From the NCBI GenBank assembly GCA_037133475.1, contig JBAXOB010000020.1, positions 7,291 to 71,290 of the forward strand: a stretch of DNA of 64,000 nucleotides, given 5' to 3'. Below, piece by piece: positions 24,279 through 32,572 of this stretch (positions are counted from its first letter, which is position 1; each line of letters begins with the position of its first letter). The notes under the pieces were generated by a model. That model was not told the origin of the DNA, ran no database searches, and saw only the letters and a list, made by a program, of their open reading frames with translations. Source of the stretch: CAIVAT01 sp037133475. GTDB taxonomy: Bacteria > Bacteroidota > Bacteroidia > Bacteroidales > FEN-979. Made by a program: the position numbers and the translations under genes.

Positions 24279-26147
24279 TCACCGGCCAAGATATACGATT
24301 AAAACCGAAATATCGGAAGGTGAAACACCGCTGATCCGGGATGCCTGGCCAATCGTACCCGGTCTGATCTTATTAAGTTTTTCTCTTGCTTCGATCGTAA
24401 TGGAATTAACATTTTTATAATCGAAGGAGGCCGGGATGGCAAGGTTTTCAAGATGCGCCATTTTATCGGCCAGCTCCTGTTCTTTGCCAATATAGTTTTC
24501 ATATTTTATCACAATCTCCGCCTCCTCCACAGTTTCATCTTCCGCCAGGTTATTGGCCGAAGCATACGTGCTAAGCTGACTGATTGCAGCCAGCATCTCC
24601 TTCAAATAGAGCTGCGGCCGTAAAAGCAGGGTAGCCGCTTTTTGTTTTTGCGAGATCGGGTCTGTCATTTTCTCCTCAAGCAATCCATTTACCTGGTCCG
24701 GAAGGATAGGTTCAGCTTTTAAAAAGCCGATTAACTTGTCAATTTTAATGTACTTTTCATATACTTTTTCAAGTCTTTCAGCTGATGCCAGGCCGATCTG
24801 ATGGGATAAACCTGTAAGCCGCCGGTCTGCATTATCCTGGCGGAGCAGTATCCTGTATTCCGCCCTGGAGGTAAACATCCGGTAAGGTTCCTCCGTTCCC
24901 TTGGTGATCAAGTCATCGATCAGAACACCGATATAGGCTTCTGAACGTTTCAGGATAAAACCGGGCTTATCTTTAAGCTTCAGGTGTGCATTGATACCGG
25001 CCATCAATCCCTGTGCCGCAGCTTCTTCATAACCAGTGGTTCCGTTGATCTGTCCTGCAAAATAGAGGCCCTCCACCAACTTGGTTTCCAGGGTGAATTT
25101 AAGCTGTTCCGGCGGGAAATAATCATATTCGATGGCATAGCCAGGCCTGAAAAATTTAGCTTTTTCGAATCCCTCCACCTTTCTCAAGGCTTTAAACTGG
25201 ACATCCTCCGGAAGCGAAGAAGAAAAACCATTCACATAGTACTCAACCGTATCCCAGCCTTCAGGTTCAATGAACAACTGGTGCCTGTCCTTGGTTGCAA
25301 AACGATCAATTTTATCCTCAATGGAAGGGCAATACCTGGGCCCCTTGCCCTGTATCCTGCCCGAAAACATGGGCGACCTGTCAAAGCCTGTCCGCAGGAT
25401 ATCATGAACCTCAAGGTTGGTATAGGTAAGAAAGCAGCTCCTTTGTTTCGTTAGAGCCGGAGTATTGGTATAAGAAAATTTGCCCGGTATTTCATCCCCT
25501 GGCTGTTCCACCATTTTGCTAAAATCGAGTGATCTTCCATCAACTCTTACCGGTGTGCCTGTCTTCATCCGGCTGGATTCAAACCCGAAATCGACCAACT
25601 GTTCTGTCAAATTCCTGGCTGCGCCTTCTCCAATCCTGCCTCCGGAAAAATGTTTTTCTCCAATATGAATGATCCCGTTCAGGAAGGTTCCATTGGCAAG
25701 AACCAACGCTTTGCATTTAAATGTCATTCCCAGCACGGTTTCAACCCCCACAATTTTTCCATGTTTGGCCAGGATCCTGGTCACCGAATCCTGCCAGAAA
25801 TCAATTTTCCGGGTCGATTCGAGCATTCTTCTCCATTCCATGGAGAATAAAAACCTGTCATTTTGAGCCCTTGGACTCCACATGGCAGGTCCTTTTGACC
25901 GGTTCAGCATCCTGAACTGAATCATAGTTCTGTCAGTCACAATGCCTGAATATCCACCCAGCGCATCAATTTCCCTGACGATCTGTCCCTTTGCGATACC
26001 CCCCATTGACGGGTTACACGACATCTGGGCCATGTTCATCATGTTCATGGTAATCAGCAGCACCCTCGATCCGAGGTTTGCTGCAGCAGCTGCCGCCTCA
26101 CATCCCGCATGTCCTGCCCCTACTACAATTATATCGTAACTGCTCAT
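24279..26147 (-). CDS. mnmG: tRNA uridine-5-carboxymethylaminomethyl modification enzyme MnmG (GidA)
   Basis: FAD-dependent partner of MnmE; together they modify U34 of several tRNAs. The FAD loop is DIIVVGAGHAGCEAA at the N-terminus. Family blocks include MSCNPSMGGIAKGQIVREID, GTFLNGIIHIGEKHFSGGR and the late GLYFAGQINGTTGYEEAAAQ. The length from MSSYDIIVV is 622 residues, which is standard and supports the ATG at 26147 over an upstream TTG at 26183. parS-like sites flank the gene on both sides. In many bacteria mnmG lies near the replication origin. Confidence 0.97.
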   Translation of the reverse strand: MSSYDIIVVGAGHAGCEAAAAAANLGSRVLLITMNMMNMAQMSCNPSMGGIAKGQIVREIDALGGYSGIVTDRTMIQFRMLNRSKGPAMWSPRAQNDRFLFSMEWRRMLESTRKIDFWQDSVTRILAKHGKIVGVETVLGMTFKCKALVLANGTFLNGIIHIGEKHFSGGRIGEGAARNLTEQLVDFGFESSRMKTGTPVRVDGRSLDFSKMVEQPGDEIPGKFSYTNTPALTKQRSCFLTYTNLEVHDILRTGFDRSPMFSGRIQGKGPRYCPSIEDKIDRFATKDRHQLFIEPEGWDTVEYYVNGFSSSLPEDVQFKALRKVEGFEKAKFFRPGYAIEYDYFPPEQLKFTLETKLVEGLYFAGQINGTTGYEEAAAQGLMAGINAHLKLKDKPGFILKRSEAYIGVLIDDLITKGTEEPYRMFTSRAEYRILLRQDNADRRLTGLSHQIGLASAERLEKVYEKYIKIDKLIGFLKAEPILPDQVNGLLEEKMTDPISQKQKAATLLLRPQLYLKEMLAAISQLSTYASANNLAEDETVEEAEIVIKYENYIGKEQELADKMAHLENLAIPASFDYKNVNSITIEAREKLNKIRPGTIGQASRISGVSPSDISVLIVYLGR

Positions 26148-26159
26148 TAATTTCGTTAA

Positions 26160-26175
26160 TGTTCCACGTGAAACA
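26160..26175. other. parS-like palindrome (ParB-binding site), copy 2
   Basis: TGTTCCACGTGAAACA is identical to the minus-strand reading of copy 1. It sits 12 bases upstream of the mnmG start codon, in the mnmG leader, so ParB binding could affect mnmG transcription. Confidence 0.85.
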
Positions 26176-26354
26176 ATTTGCAAAATGCCTGTTTAAACCC
26201 AGCTTAAACTCCTCCGCCTTCCAAAAAAATTACCCCTATTGTATTTTGCACTTGGTCAGTAAGGTCGATTGGGAAAGTTATCCGATTTCAATCCGAATAT
26301 ACCGAAAACCAGAAAAAGGCAATCCTATTCAATTCCTAATTCAAGGATATAAAA

Positions 26355-26804
26355 CTATTCAATAGTTCCGGAAAGAATTTGTTGGAGGATCATCAAACTG
26401 TCATCTTCCAGTTGCCGCATGTGAACCTTTTGCTCCTTTGATTTATCTTTAAAACCCATCAGGTGCAAAATACCATGAACCATTACCCGGTGTAATTCGG
26501 TTTCCGTTTCAATACCAAAATTTTCGGCATTCTCAAAAACCCGGGGAATACTGATATAAATTTCACCCTTGATTATTTGCGGTTCATCCTGCAACGGGAA
26601 GGTAATGATGTCGGTTAAGGTGTCATGTTTAAGATACCGGATATTTATGTCAAGAAGATACTCGTCATCGCAAAAAACATAGGTTACCTCTCCAACTTTC
26701 CATTCATGGGCAGCGGCCACCGTTATAATCCAGTCCCGTAATTTTTCCCTGTTCTTTAAATTAAACTTTATCTTCTCACAAAAAAAACTGATCTTCCTGC
26801 TCAT
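26355..26804 (-). CDS. ybeY: rRNA maturation endoribonuclease YbeY
   Basis: Metal-dependent RNase that processes the 3' end of 16S rRNA and takes part in ribosome quality control. The family signature is VMVHGILHLMGFKDK: H110 and H114 are metal ligands, while the third ligand position holds D120 rather than His, a form I recall from other Bacteroidota YbeY proteins. The preceding block DTLTDIITFPL is also diagnostic. The ATG at 26804 gives a 4-base overlap with the stop of the upstream ATPase-like gene and a 149-residue protein. A longer in-frame start at 26837 is less likely. Confidence 0.94.
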   Translation of the reverse strand: MSRKISFFCEKIKFNLKNREKLRDWIITVAAAHEWKVGEVTYVFCDDEYLLDINIRYLKHDTLTDIITFPLQDEPQIIKGEIYISIPRVFENAENFGIETETELHRVMVHGILHLMGFKDKSKEQKVHMRQLEDDSLMILQQILSGTIE

Positions 26805-27286
26805 TTCTTCTCTATTACGTTTTCCTTCTTCTCCCAATACTCTTTCAGCTGATTTATCCTGTATAATGATTTCTCAAAATTCATGCTCGAAACATAAAAT
26901 ACAAGGATGATGTTTTTTGCATTAACCGAAATGGTTATTTCATCCGCCAACGCCTTAACAATATAAATATCCCTCGACAACCTGTGGCGCCTGATCTCCC
27001 GGTCAAGAATATCTTCCTGCGCCTCCTCGATTTCTTCACCGCCCTTTAATTTTATGGTGAATACCATTCCTTTGCGTGACCTGTCAAATTTTATAAAGAT
27101 TTTGCTTGAATCATCCTCTTCATTCAGTGAAAAAAGGATTTCGGCAGCTTCCGTAGTGGCCAGTAAGATGTTTCCGAAATAATCATTATGGATATTATAA
27201 TATTCACAAACCTCTTCAACAAACCTTTCCAGTTTACCCAATTCCTTATGACCGGTAATAACCAATCCCTGATAATGCTTTTTCAT
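26801..27286 (-). CDS. GHKL-type ATP-binding protein (anti-sigma/RsbW-like)
   Basis: 161-residue protein with a small histidine-kinase-type ATPase fold. The N-box region ILLATTEAAEILFSLNE and the later SRDIYIVKALADEI fit the HATPase_c_2 group, which includes anti-sigma factor kinases such as RsbW and SpoIIAB. The glycine-rich ATP lid is weak. It overlaps ybeY by four bases; I recall an ATP-binding protein in front of ybeY in other Bacteroidota, so the link may be old. Its target is unknown. Confidence 0.78.
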   Translation of the reverse strand: MKKHYQGLVITGHKELGKLERFVEEVCEYYNIHNDYFGNILLATTEAAEILFSLNEEDDSSKIFIKFDRSRKGMVFTIKLKGGEEIEEAQEDILDREIRRHRLSRDIYIVKALADEITISVNAKNIILVFYVSSMNFEKSLYRINQLKEYWEKKENVIEKK

Positions 27287-27376
27287 ATGTCAATATTTAT
27301 TTTTTCGGGCCATATGAAATAGCCATAAAGTACCATTCACGGTTTGCATGAACGTTGTTATAATGGCTATTTAATG

Positions 27377-30300
27377 TCAATGTTCAATTTTAACAATATA
27401 ACCGTTTACCTTTGTTTTGTAGAACGAATTAAGAACCGGCAACACAAGCTGGATGTTATCCAAACTCGCCCTTTTCTTCATGTTATACTGATAATTTAAA
27501 CCAGGGTTACCTATTTGTTGATTTTTTGCCTCCGTTGATTCTCTTTTTTCCTCCTGCTCCCTCATCTGTTCAGCCTTTTCCGATTCAAGCAGTCTTGTCA
27601 TAATTTTTTGCTGGCGTAACAATGTCTCCTGGGTAATCCGTTTATTGACCAGATCCTTCTCCATCTGTTCCATCTCCCTGGCAGCTTCGTTTAACGATCC
27701 CTGGTCTGTTACTCCTTTTGACCCCATTTCGTCCTGGTATTTTTGCATCTCGTTTCTCAAGGCCTCCTGCTGGGCAGCCAGTTTGGCAACTTCGCGGTTC
27801 AGCCCGCTTTGTCCCTGCTTGCTGTTCATTCCCTGCCTGGTTGCCCCTTCTAGTCCCGATTTAAGTTTCTCCAGTTGCTGACCTATTTTTTGCTGGAGAT
27901 CCTTCATTCCCTTCGCCGACATTTTACCTCCTTTACTGGAAGGTTTATTGCATTGCTTGTTTCCTGCTTTGGACTTCATGCTCTGCGACATCTGCTCGTT
28001 CATTTTATCCAGCGCCTCATCGAGCAGGATAGCCAGGTTGTTAATCGCGGTCATGGTGAACTGCTGGTTGATGACTGCTTTGTTTATGTCGTGGTTATCC
28101 ATCGCATCAAGCGCCTGAGCAAGGTTCCGGGTGATGGAGGCAATCTCCTTCGAAATAACCGGCTTAATCATTACCTGCCTCTTTGCAATCGCATTCAAAG
28201 AGTCCTCCACAACCTTGATCTTTTCGCTGAATTCCTTTTGCCTGAAAACAACCTGAGGATACCTTGGGTCGGCTCTTCCGATCACCCTGGTAATACCGAT
28301 CATCTCCTCCTGGTCAAACGAAAGCCTAACCAGGTTTTCAAGAATCATCCTGATGTTGGAGGCATCTTCAGCCATCTGGTTATCTTCGCTTTCTTCCTCC
28401 GAATCCTCCATCTGCTTGGCCAGGTCCCTCATGGCTTTGGCAGCCTTTTTCTGCGACTCTGCCGCCTCTTTTCCCTGTTTCTTTTTCAATTTGTTCTGGC
28501 TATCGGCCATGTGTTTTGAAATACTGTCCCTTTTCGACTTGGTATCTCCTATATTAACCTGTGTTTCAAGCTCTTTACCCATTTTCTCCAACGATTCCGT
28601 ATGCTTTGAAAGCGAATCAGCCTTCTCTTTAAGCTGTTGCTGTTCCTTCATCAGCTCTTCAGCGCTCTTTGAGTTTTTTTCGGAATCCTCTGCAAGTTTA
28701 TCCTGCTTCTCAGCTGTATTTCTCAAATCCTTTACCATCTCCTCCAGTTTCCTGTCAAACTCAAGTTGCTTCATCAGTGAAAGATTTCTGTCCAGCTGGG
28801 TTTCAAGTTCCTTGTTCGACATCTTCATTTTTTCTAGGAGGCTGGCAAGCTTCGTTTTGTCAATCTGGTTCAGCAGGTTCTTCATCTCTTCGACCATTTT
28901 TTTCATCTCCTCTGAAAATAACTTGTCCATGAGTTCGTCAATCTGCTTCTGCTTTTCAACAATCCGTTCGTTCGTTTGAAGGAACTTTTCCTCATTCCTG
29001 ATATTATCCCTGTTTTTCTTTTTGATCTCCTCAACTTTGCTTTCTATTGCCTTGGCTTCATTGATAAGATCCTCAACCTTTTTCTTTTCCTGCCACGAAA
29101 CAGCGCTTTGATCAACCAGTTTCCTGTTCAAATCCTCCATGGTTTTCTGCATCATCTTCGAATCGGAGATACTTCGTTCCAAATCTGAATTAATTGCCTT
29201 CTCGTTTTTATCGGTATGGTTCGATATTTCATCCAACGAAGGTGTTGCGATTTTTTTCAATTCCGATTTCGAAGATTTTGGACCATGGATGCCGTCATTA
29301 TCCCAAACCTCAAAAAAATAGTTCATCCCCTGGCCCGCCAAAGGCAACAGCTTCTGCAAATCAACCGCATAATAAAACACCTGGTTATTGACAGATTTGT
29401 CAATTATAATCGGTTCAACCTTAAATACCTTAACCGCTGAATCATCCTTTGAAAATACCTGGTAATTAAATGTCAGCTTCGTAAAGCCATAATCATCCTT
29501 GATGGTTCCCTTAAAAAACAGTGAGGCCGTCATCGAGGAATCGACAGATTCAGTAATGAAGATTGACGGGAATCCATCTCCAATGGCAACAATATGGTAA
29601 TTCAGGGAATCGGGCTTGTAAGAATTATCGTTGAATGGCGTTACAGAATAGGCCTGTGATTTCATAGCCTTCAGCGAATAGGTGAACATACTGCCGCTTT
29701 TTTCACATAACAACGCCGGACCATTATCCATTCTCAGGTGAACAGCCGAAACATCCTTTGTCCTAAACTTCCAGGCAAGCTGCGTTCCTTCGGGAATATT
29801 GAAATCGCCGATGTTTTCAACAACCTCCTTCGGTTTATTGGTGTATTCAGGGTAAATCAGCAAAACCTCGAAATTCAGGATAATGGGCTTGGGAAAAACC
29901 TTAATTTCAAAATCCTCTGAACGAAAATCCCCGGCAACGAGGTTGAAACGAATGTTACCCTGCAGCGATTTGAACAGGTATTCATAGGTAAAATCCTTCG
30001 ACCGGGCCATCCGGTATTTCAGCTTGCCTGACTGTATAAAAAACTCATTCGGGATCTCCTCCCCAGTGACCCTTATTTTAAAGGTAAAATCTTCCTGCTG
30101 CAGCGCAACCAGGTTCTTTGTTATTATCTCTACCCTGAAGGGAAGGGGTTTCACAAAATCCTGGTTAAACAAAACCATCCGCCGCGTTGGCTCCGAAATA
30201 GATTTAGGATTAATGACCATCAGCAATAGGATCAATCCTGCCGGGATCAGGGCATACCGCAGATACGGAAGGTTTTTCCTGAAATCGATCACGACATTGA

Positions 30301-30730
30301 ACCTGAAGATCTTCAAAGCAGCCGTTTTCTGTTCAATACTGGCGTTCAGCAGATCCGAAGCAACGTTCCCCGTCTCCTGTTGCTTTATCAACTGTAACGT
30401 ATTCAACAACTTATCCTGGATCTCTCCAAAATGTTTCCCGATTATTTCAGCAGCCTGTTCATGACTGATCAGCTTACCGATTTTAAGCAATTGGGCAGCC
30501 GGCACAACCACCAGCCTGGCAAAGGCAAAGAGGGCTCCGGAGGTATAGAAGAAAAACAAACAGGTCCTGATAACGTGGTTGAAATTAAACAGGTATTCAA
30601 GTCCGATCAATGCCAGGTAAAAAGCCGTCAGCAGCGTACTGAGCCACAGCACACCCCTGATCAGCCGGTTTTTATAATATTTCCGGATAAACTGGTCCAG
30701 TTTGTAAAGAAGCAGCGGTTCGTTGGCCAT
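27377..30730 (-). CDS. DUF4175 family large membrane-anchored coiled-coil protein
   Basis: 1117-residue Bacteroidota-specific protein. Two membrane helices lie near 20-75 and another near 155-175. An extracytoplasmic beta-rich part covers about 180-510. Then comes a very long, Lys/Glu/Gln-rich coiled coil (about 520-800) with repeats of the EEMKKMVEEMKNLLNQ type. A helical region rich in Gln/Lys/Gly ends the protein, with YNMKKRASLDNIQLVLPVLN near the C-terminus. The function is unknown; the architecture suggests a structural or envelope-spanning role. Two TAnnTTTG elements (TACTTTTG at 30813-30820 and TAAATTTG at 30757-30764, minus strand) could drive it. Confidence 0.88.
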   Translation of the reverse strand: MANEPLLLYKLDQFIRKYYKNRLIRGVLWLSTLLTAFYLALIGLEYLFNFNHVIRTCLFFFYTSGALFAFARLVVVPAAQLLKIGKLISHEQAAEIIGKHFGEIQDKLLNTLQLIKQQETGNVASDLLNASIEQKTAALKIFRFNVVIDFRKNLPYLRYALIPAGLILLLMVINPKSISEPTRRMVLFNQDFVKPLPFRVEIITKNLVALQQEDFTFKIRVTGEEIPNEFFIQSGKLKYRMARSKDFTYEYLFKSLQGNIRFNLVAGDFRSEDFEIKVFPKPIILNFEVLLIYPEYTNKPKEVVENIGDFNIPEGTQLAWKFRTKDVSAVHLRMDNGPALLCEKSGSMFTYSLKAMKSQAYSVTPFNDNSYKPDSLNYHIVAIGDGFPSIFITESVDSSMTASLFFKGTIKDDYGFTKLTFNYQVFSKDDSAVKVFKVEPIIIDKSVNNQVFYYAVDLQKLLPLAGQGMNYFFEVWDNDGIHGPKSSKSELKKIATPSLDEISNHTDKNEKAINSDLERSISDSKMMQKTMEDLNRKLVDQSAVSWQEKKKVEDLINEAKAIESKVEEIKKKNRDNIRNEEKFLQTNERIVEKQKQIDELMDKLFSEEMKKMVEEMKNLLNQIDKTKLASLLEKMKMSNKELETQLDRNLSLMKQLEFDRKLEEMVKDLRNTAEKQDKLAEDSEKNSKSAEELMKEQQQLKEKADSLSKHTESLEKMGKELETQVNIGDTKSKRDSISKHMADSQNKLKKKQGKEAAESQKKAAKAMRDLAKQMEDSEEESEDNQMAEDASNIRMILENLVRLSFDQEEMIGITRVIGRADPRYPQVVFRQKEFSEKIKVVEDSLNAIAKRQVMIKPVISKEIASITRNLAQALDAMDNHDINKAVINQQFTMTAINNLAILLDEALDKMNEQMSQSMKSKAGNKQCNKPSSKGGKMSAKGMKDLQQKIGQQLEKLKSGLEGATRQGMNSKQGQSGLNREVAKLAAQQEALRNEMQKYQDEMGSKGVTDQGSLNEAAREMEQMEKDLVNKRITQETLLRQQKIMTRLLESEKAEQMREQEEKRESTEAKNQQIGNPGLNYQYNMKKRASLDNIQLVLPVLNSFYKTKVNGYIVKIEH

Positions 30731-30812
30731 TTAAAAGAATCAGCAGGTAAAAAAAACAAATTTAAATTGAACAGGTGAAATGCAGACCCGACTGAACCTG
30801 CCTCACCGTTTG

Positions 30813-30820
30813 CAAAAGTA
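30813..30820 (-). promoter_or_regulatory. -7 element upstream of the DUF4175 gene
   Basis: TACTTTTG on the minus strand, followed by C as in many Bacteroidota promoters, lies about 80 bases before the ATG. TAAATTTG at 30757-30764 is a second candidate closer to the start. Confidence 0.4.
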
Positions 30821-30861
30821 CGAATAACCATCACACGATAAATTTACTCCCGGGAATAGCG

Positions 30862-30869
30862 TATTTTTG
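30862..30869 (+). promoter_or_regulatory. -7 element of gltX
   Basis: TATTTTTG fits TAnnTTTG and lies 19 bases before the gltX ATG. The two divergent genes gltX and DUF4175 thus have separate, back-to-back promoters. Confidence 0.5.
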
Positions 30870-30888
30870 CAACAATTAAAATAACAGG

Positions 30889-32424
30889 ATGAAAACAGAA
30901 AATATCAGGGTGAGATTTGCCCCCAGTCCAACCGGCCCGCTCCATATCGGGGGGGTTCGCACAGCGCTATACAATTACCTTTTTTCCAAAAAAAACGGCG
31001 GCACCCTGATCCTCCGCATCGAAGATACGGATCAGAACAGGTTCGTGCCGGGTGCCGAAAAATACATTGTCGATTCCCTTGCCTGGTGCGGTCTTGAATT
31101 CGACGAAAGCCCCGAAAAAGGAGGTCCCTATGCTCCCTACCGCCAGTCGGAACGCTCAGAAATTTACAAGGCCTATATAAAGCTTCTCCTTGAAAACGGC
31201 AGCGCATATTATGCTTTTGATACAGAACCCGAGCTTGAATCAATGAGAGAGCAGGCCAAAACCAACGGCGGAAAAACCTTTCAGTACGATTCACAAACAA
31301 GGAGACACCTTAAGAATTCGGTTTCTCTTCCGCCAGAAGAAACAGCGGCCCTCCTGGCATCCGGAATTCCCTATGTGATTCGTATCAGGATTCCCGAAAA
31401 TGAAACTATTGTGGTCACCGACCTCATTCGCGGAGAGGTAGTGGTAAACTCTTCAAACCTCGACGACAAGGTCCTCTTTAAATCCGACGGGCTCCCCACC
31501 TATCATCTTGCCAACGTTGTAGACGACTACCTGATGAAGATCACCCATGTGATCAGGGGGGAAGAATGGCTGCCCTCGGCGCCGCTGCACGTTTTACTCT
31601 ACCGCAGTTTCGGCTGGGAATCCGTTATGCCGCAATTTGCCCACCTTCCGCTGATCCTTAAACCCGATGGCAACGGTAAACTCAGCAAACGTGATGGCGA
31701 CCGCCTTGGATTTCCTGTCTTCCCCACTGCGTGGACAGATCCCAAATCGGGTGAACTCTATTCAGGGTACAGGGAATCGGGCTACCTGCCTGAGGCGGTT
31801 ATCAACATCCTGGCCCACCTGGGCTGGAATCCCGGCATTGAACAGGAATTGTTTTCAAAAAAGGAACTTATTGAACTTTTCACACTTGAACGTGTTGGCA
31901 AACACGGTTCCAAATTTGATCCAGAGAAGGCCAAATGGTTCAATCACCAGTATATTCAGAAAAAAAACGAGGAAGAACTTGCCCTTTACCTGGCGCCTTT
32001 ATTAACCCAGCACGAAATAGCCCCGTCGCTTGACTACCAGTTGTCGGTAATCCGCCTGGTGAAGGACCGGGTCTCGCTTATTCCCGAATTATGGAGCAAT
32101 TCATGGTATTTCTTTATCCGCCCTTCAGCCTATGACCAGCAGGTTTACCAGAAGATCTGGCAGCCCGGAACCACCGGCTGGATCACGGAACTTGCCGGGG
32201 AAATAGCATTGCTGCAGGAGTTCAACAAAGATACCTTTCACGACCTGGTGCAGCAATATACTGCCAGGACGGGCGTCAAAATGGGCCAGATCATGAATCC
32301 GCTTCGCCTGCTGATAATAGGGTCAAACCAGGGGCCCGGGATGATGGATATGGCTGGCGTTATCGGGAAAACCGAGTTCCTGGAGAGGATCGCCATTGGA
32401 TTAAAAACGTTCACAGGAAAATAA
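30889..32424 (+). CDS. gltX: Glutamate--tRNA ligase
   Basis: Class I aminoacyl-tRNA synthetase. The HIGH-type motif is in FAPSPTGPLHIGGVRTALY (residues 10-28) and the KMSKS-type motif is KLSKRDGDRLG near residue 264. Also visible are LRIEDTDQNR and HVIRGEEWLPSAPLH. The length of 511 residues is typical of Bacteroidota GltX, which has a slightly extended middle section. A separate glnS in this window means glutamine is charged directly, so this enzyme is probably discriminating for tRNA-Glu. Confidence 0.97.
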   Translation: MKTENIRVRFAPSPTGPLHIGGVRTALYNYLFSKKNGGTLILRIEDTDQNRFVPGAEKYIVDSLAWCGLEFDESPEKGGPYAPYRQSERSEIYKAYIKLLLENGSAYYAFDTEPELESMREQAKTNGGKTFQYDSQTRRHLKNSVSLPPEETAALLASGIPYVIRIRIPENETIVVTDLIRGEVVVNSSNLDDKVLFKSDGLPTYHLANVVDDYLMKITHVIRGEEWLPSAPLHVLLYRSFGWESVMPQFAHLPLILKPDGNGKLSKRDGDRLGFPVFPTAWTDPKSGELYSGYRESGYLPEAVINILAHLGWNPGIEQELFSKKELIELFTLERVGKHGSKFDPEKAKWFNHQYIQKKNEEELALYLAPLLTQHEIAPSLDYQLSVIRLVKDRVSLIPELWSNSWYFFIRPSAYDQQVYQKIWQPGTTGWITELAGEIALLQEFNKDTFHDLVQQYTARTGVKMGQIMNPLRLLIIGSNQGPGMMDMAGVIGKTEFLERIAIGLKTFTGK

Positions 32425-32572
32425 ACGCTCGGCAAAACTTTACAAAACAAAAATTGCCCATCTGATAGCGACAAAACCGGTTAACGAATGCCCCCCGGCC
32501 CAATAAATTTTAACTGATCCAGACAACCATTCATCACGATTTCATATCTTTATATGGTTAAATATACCCTGT

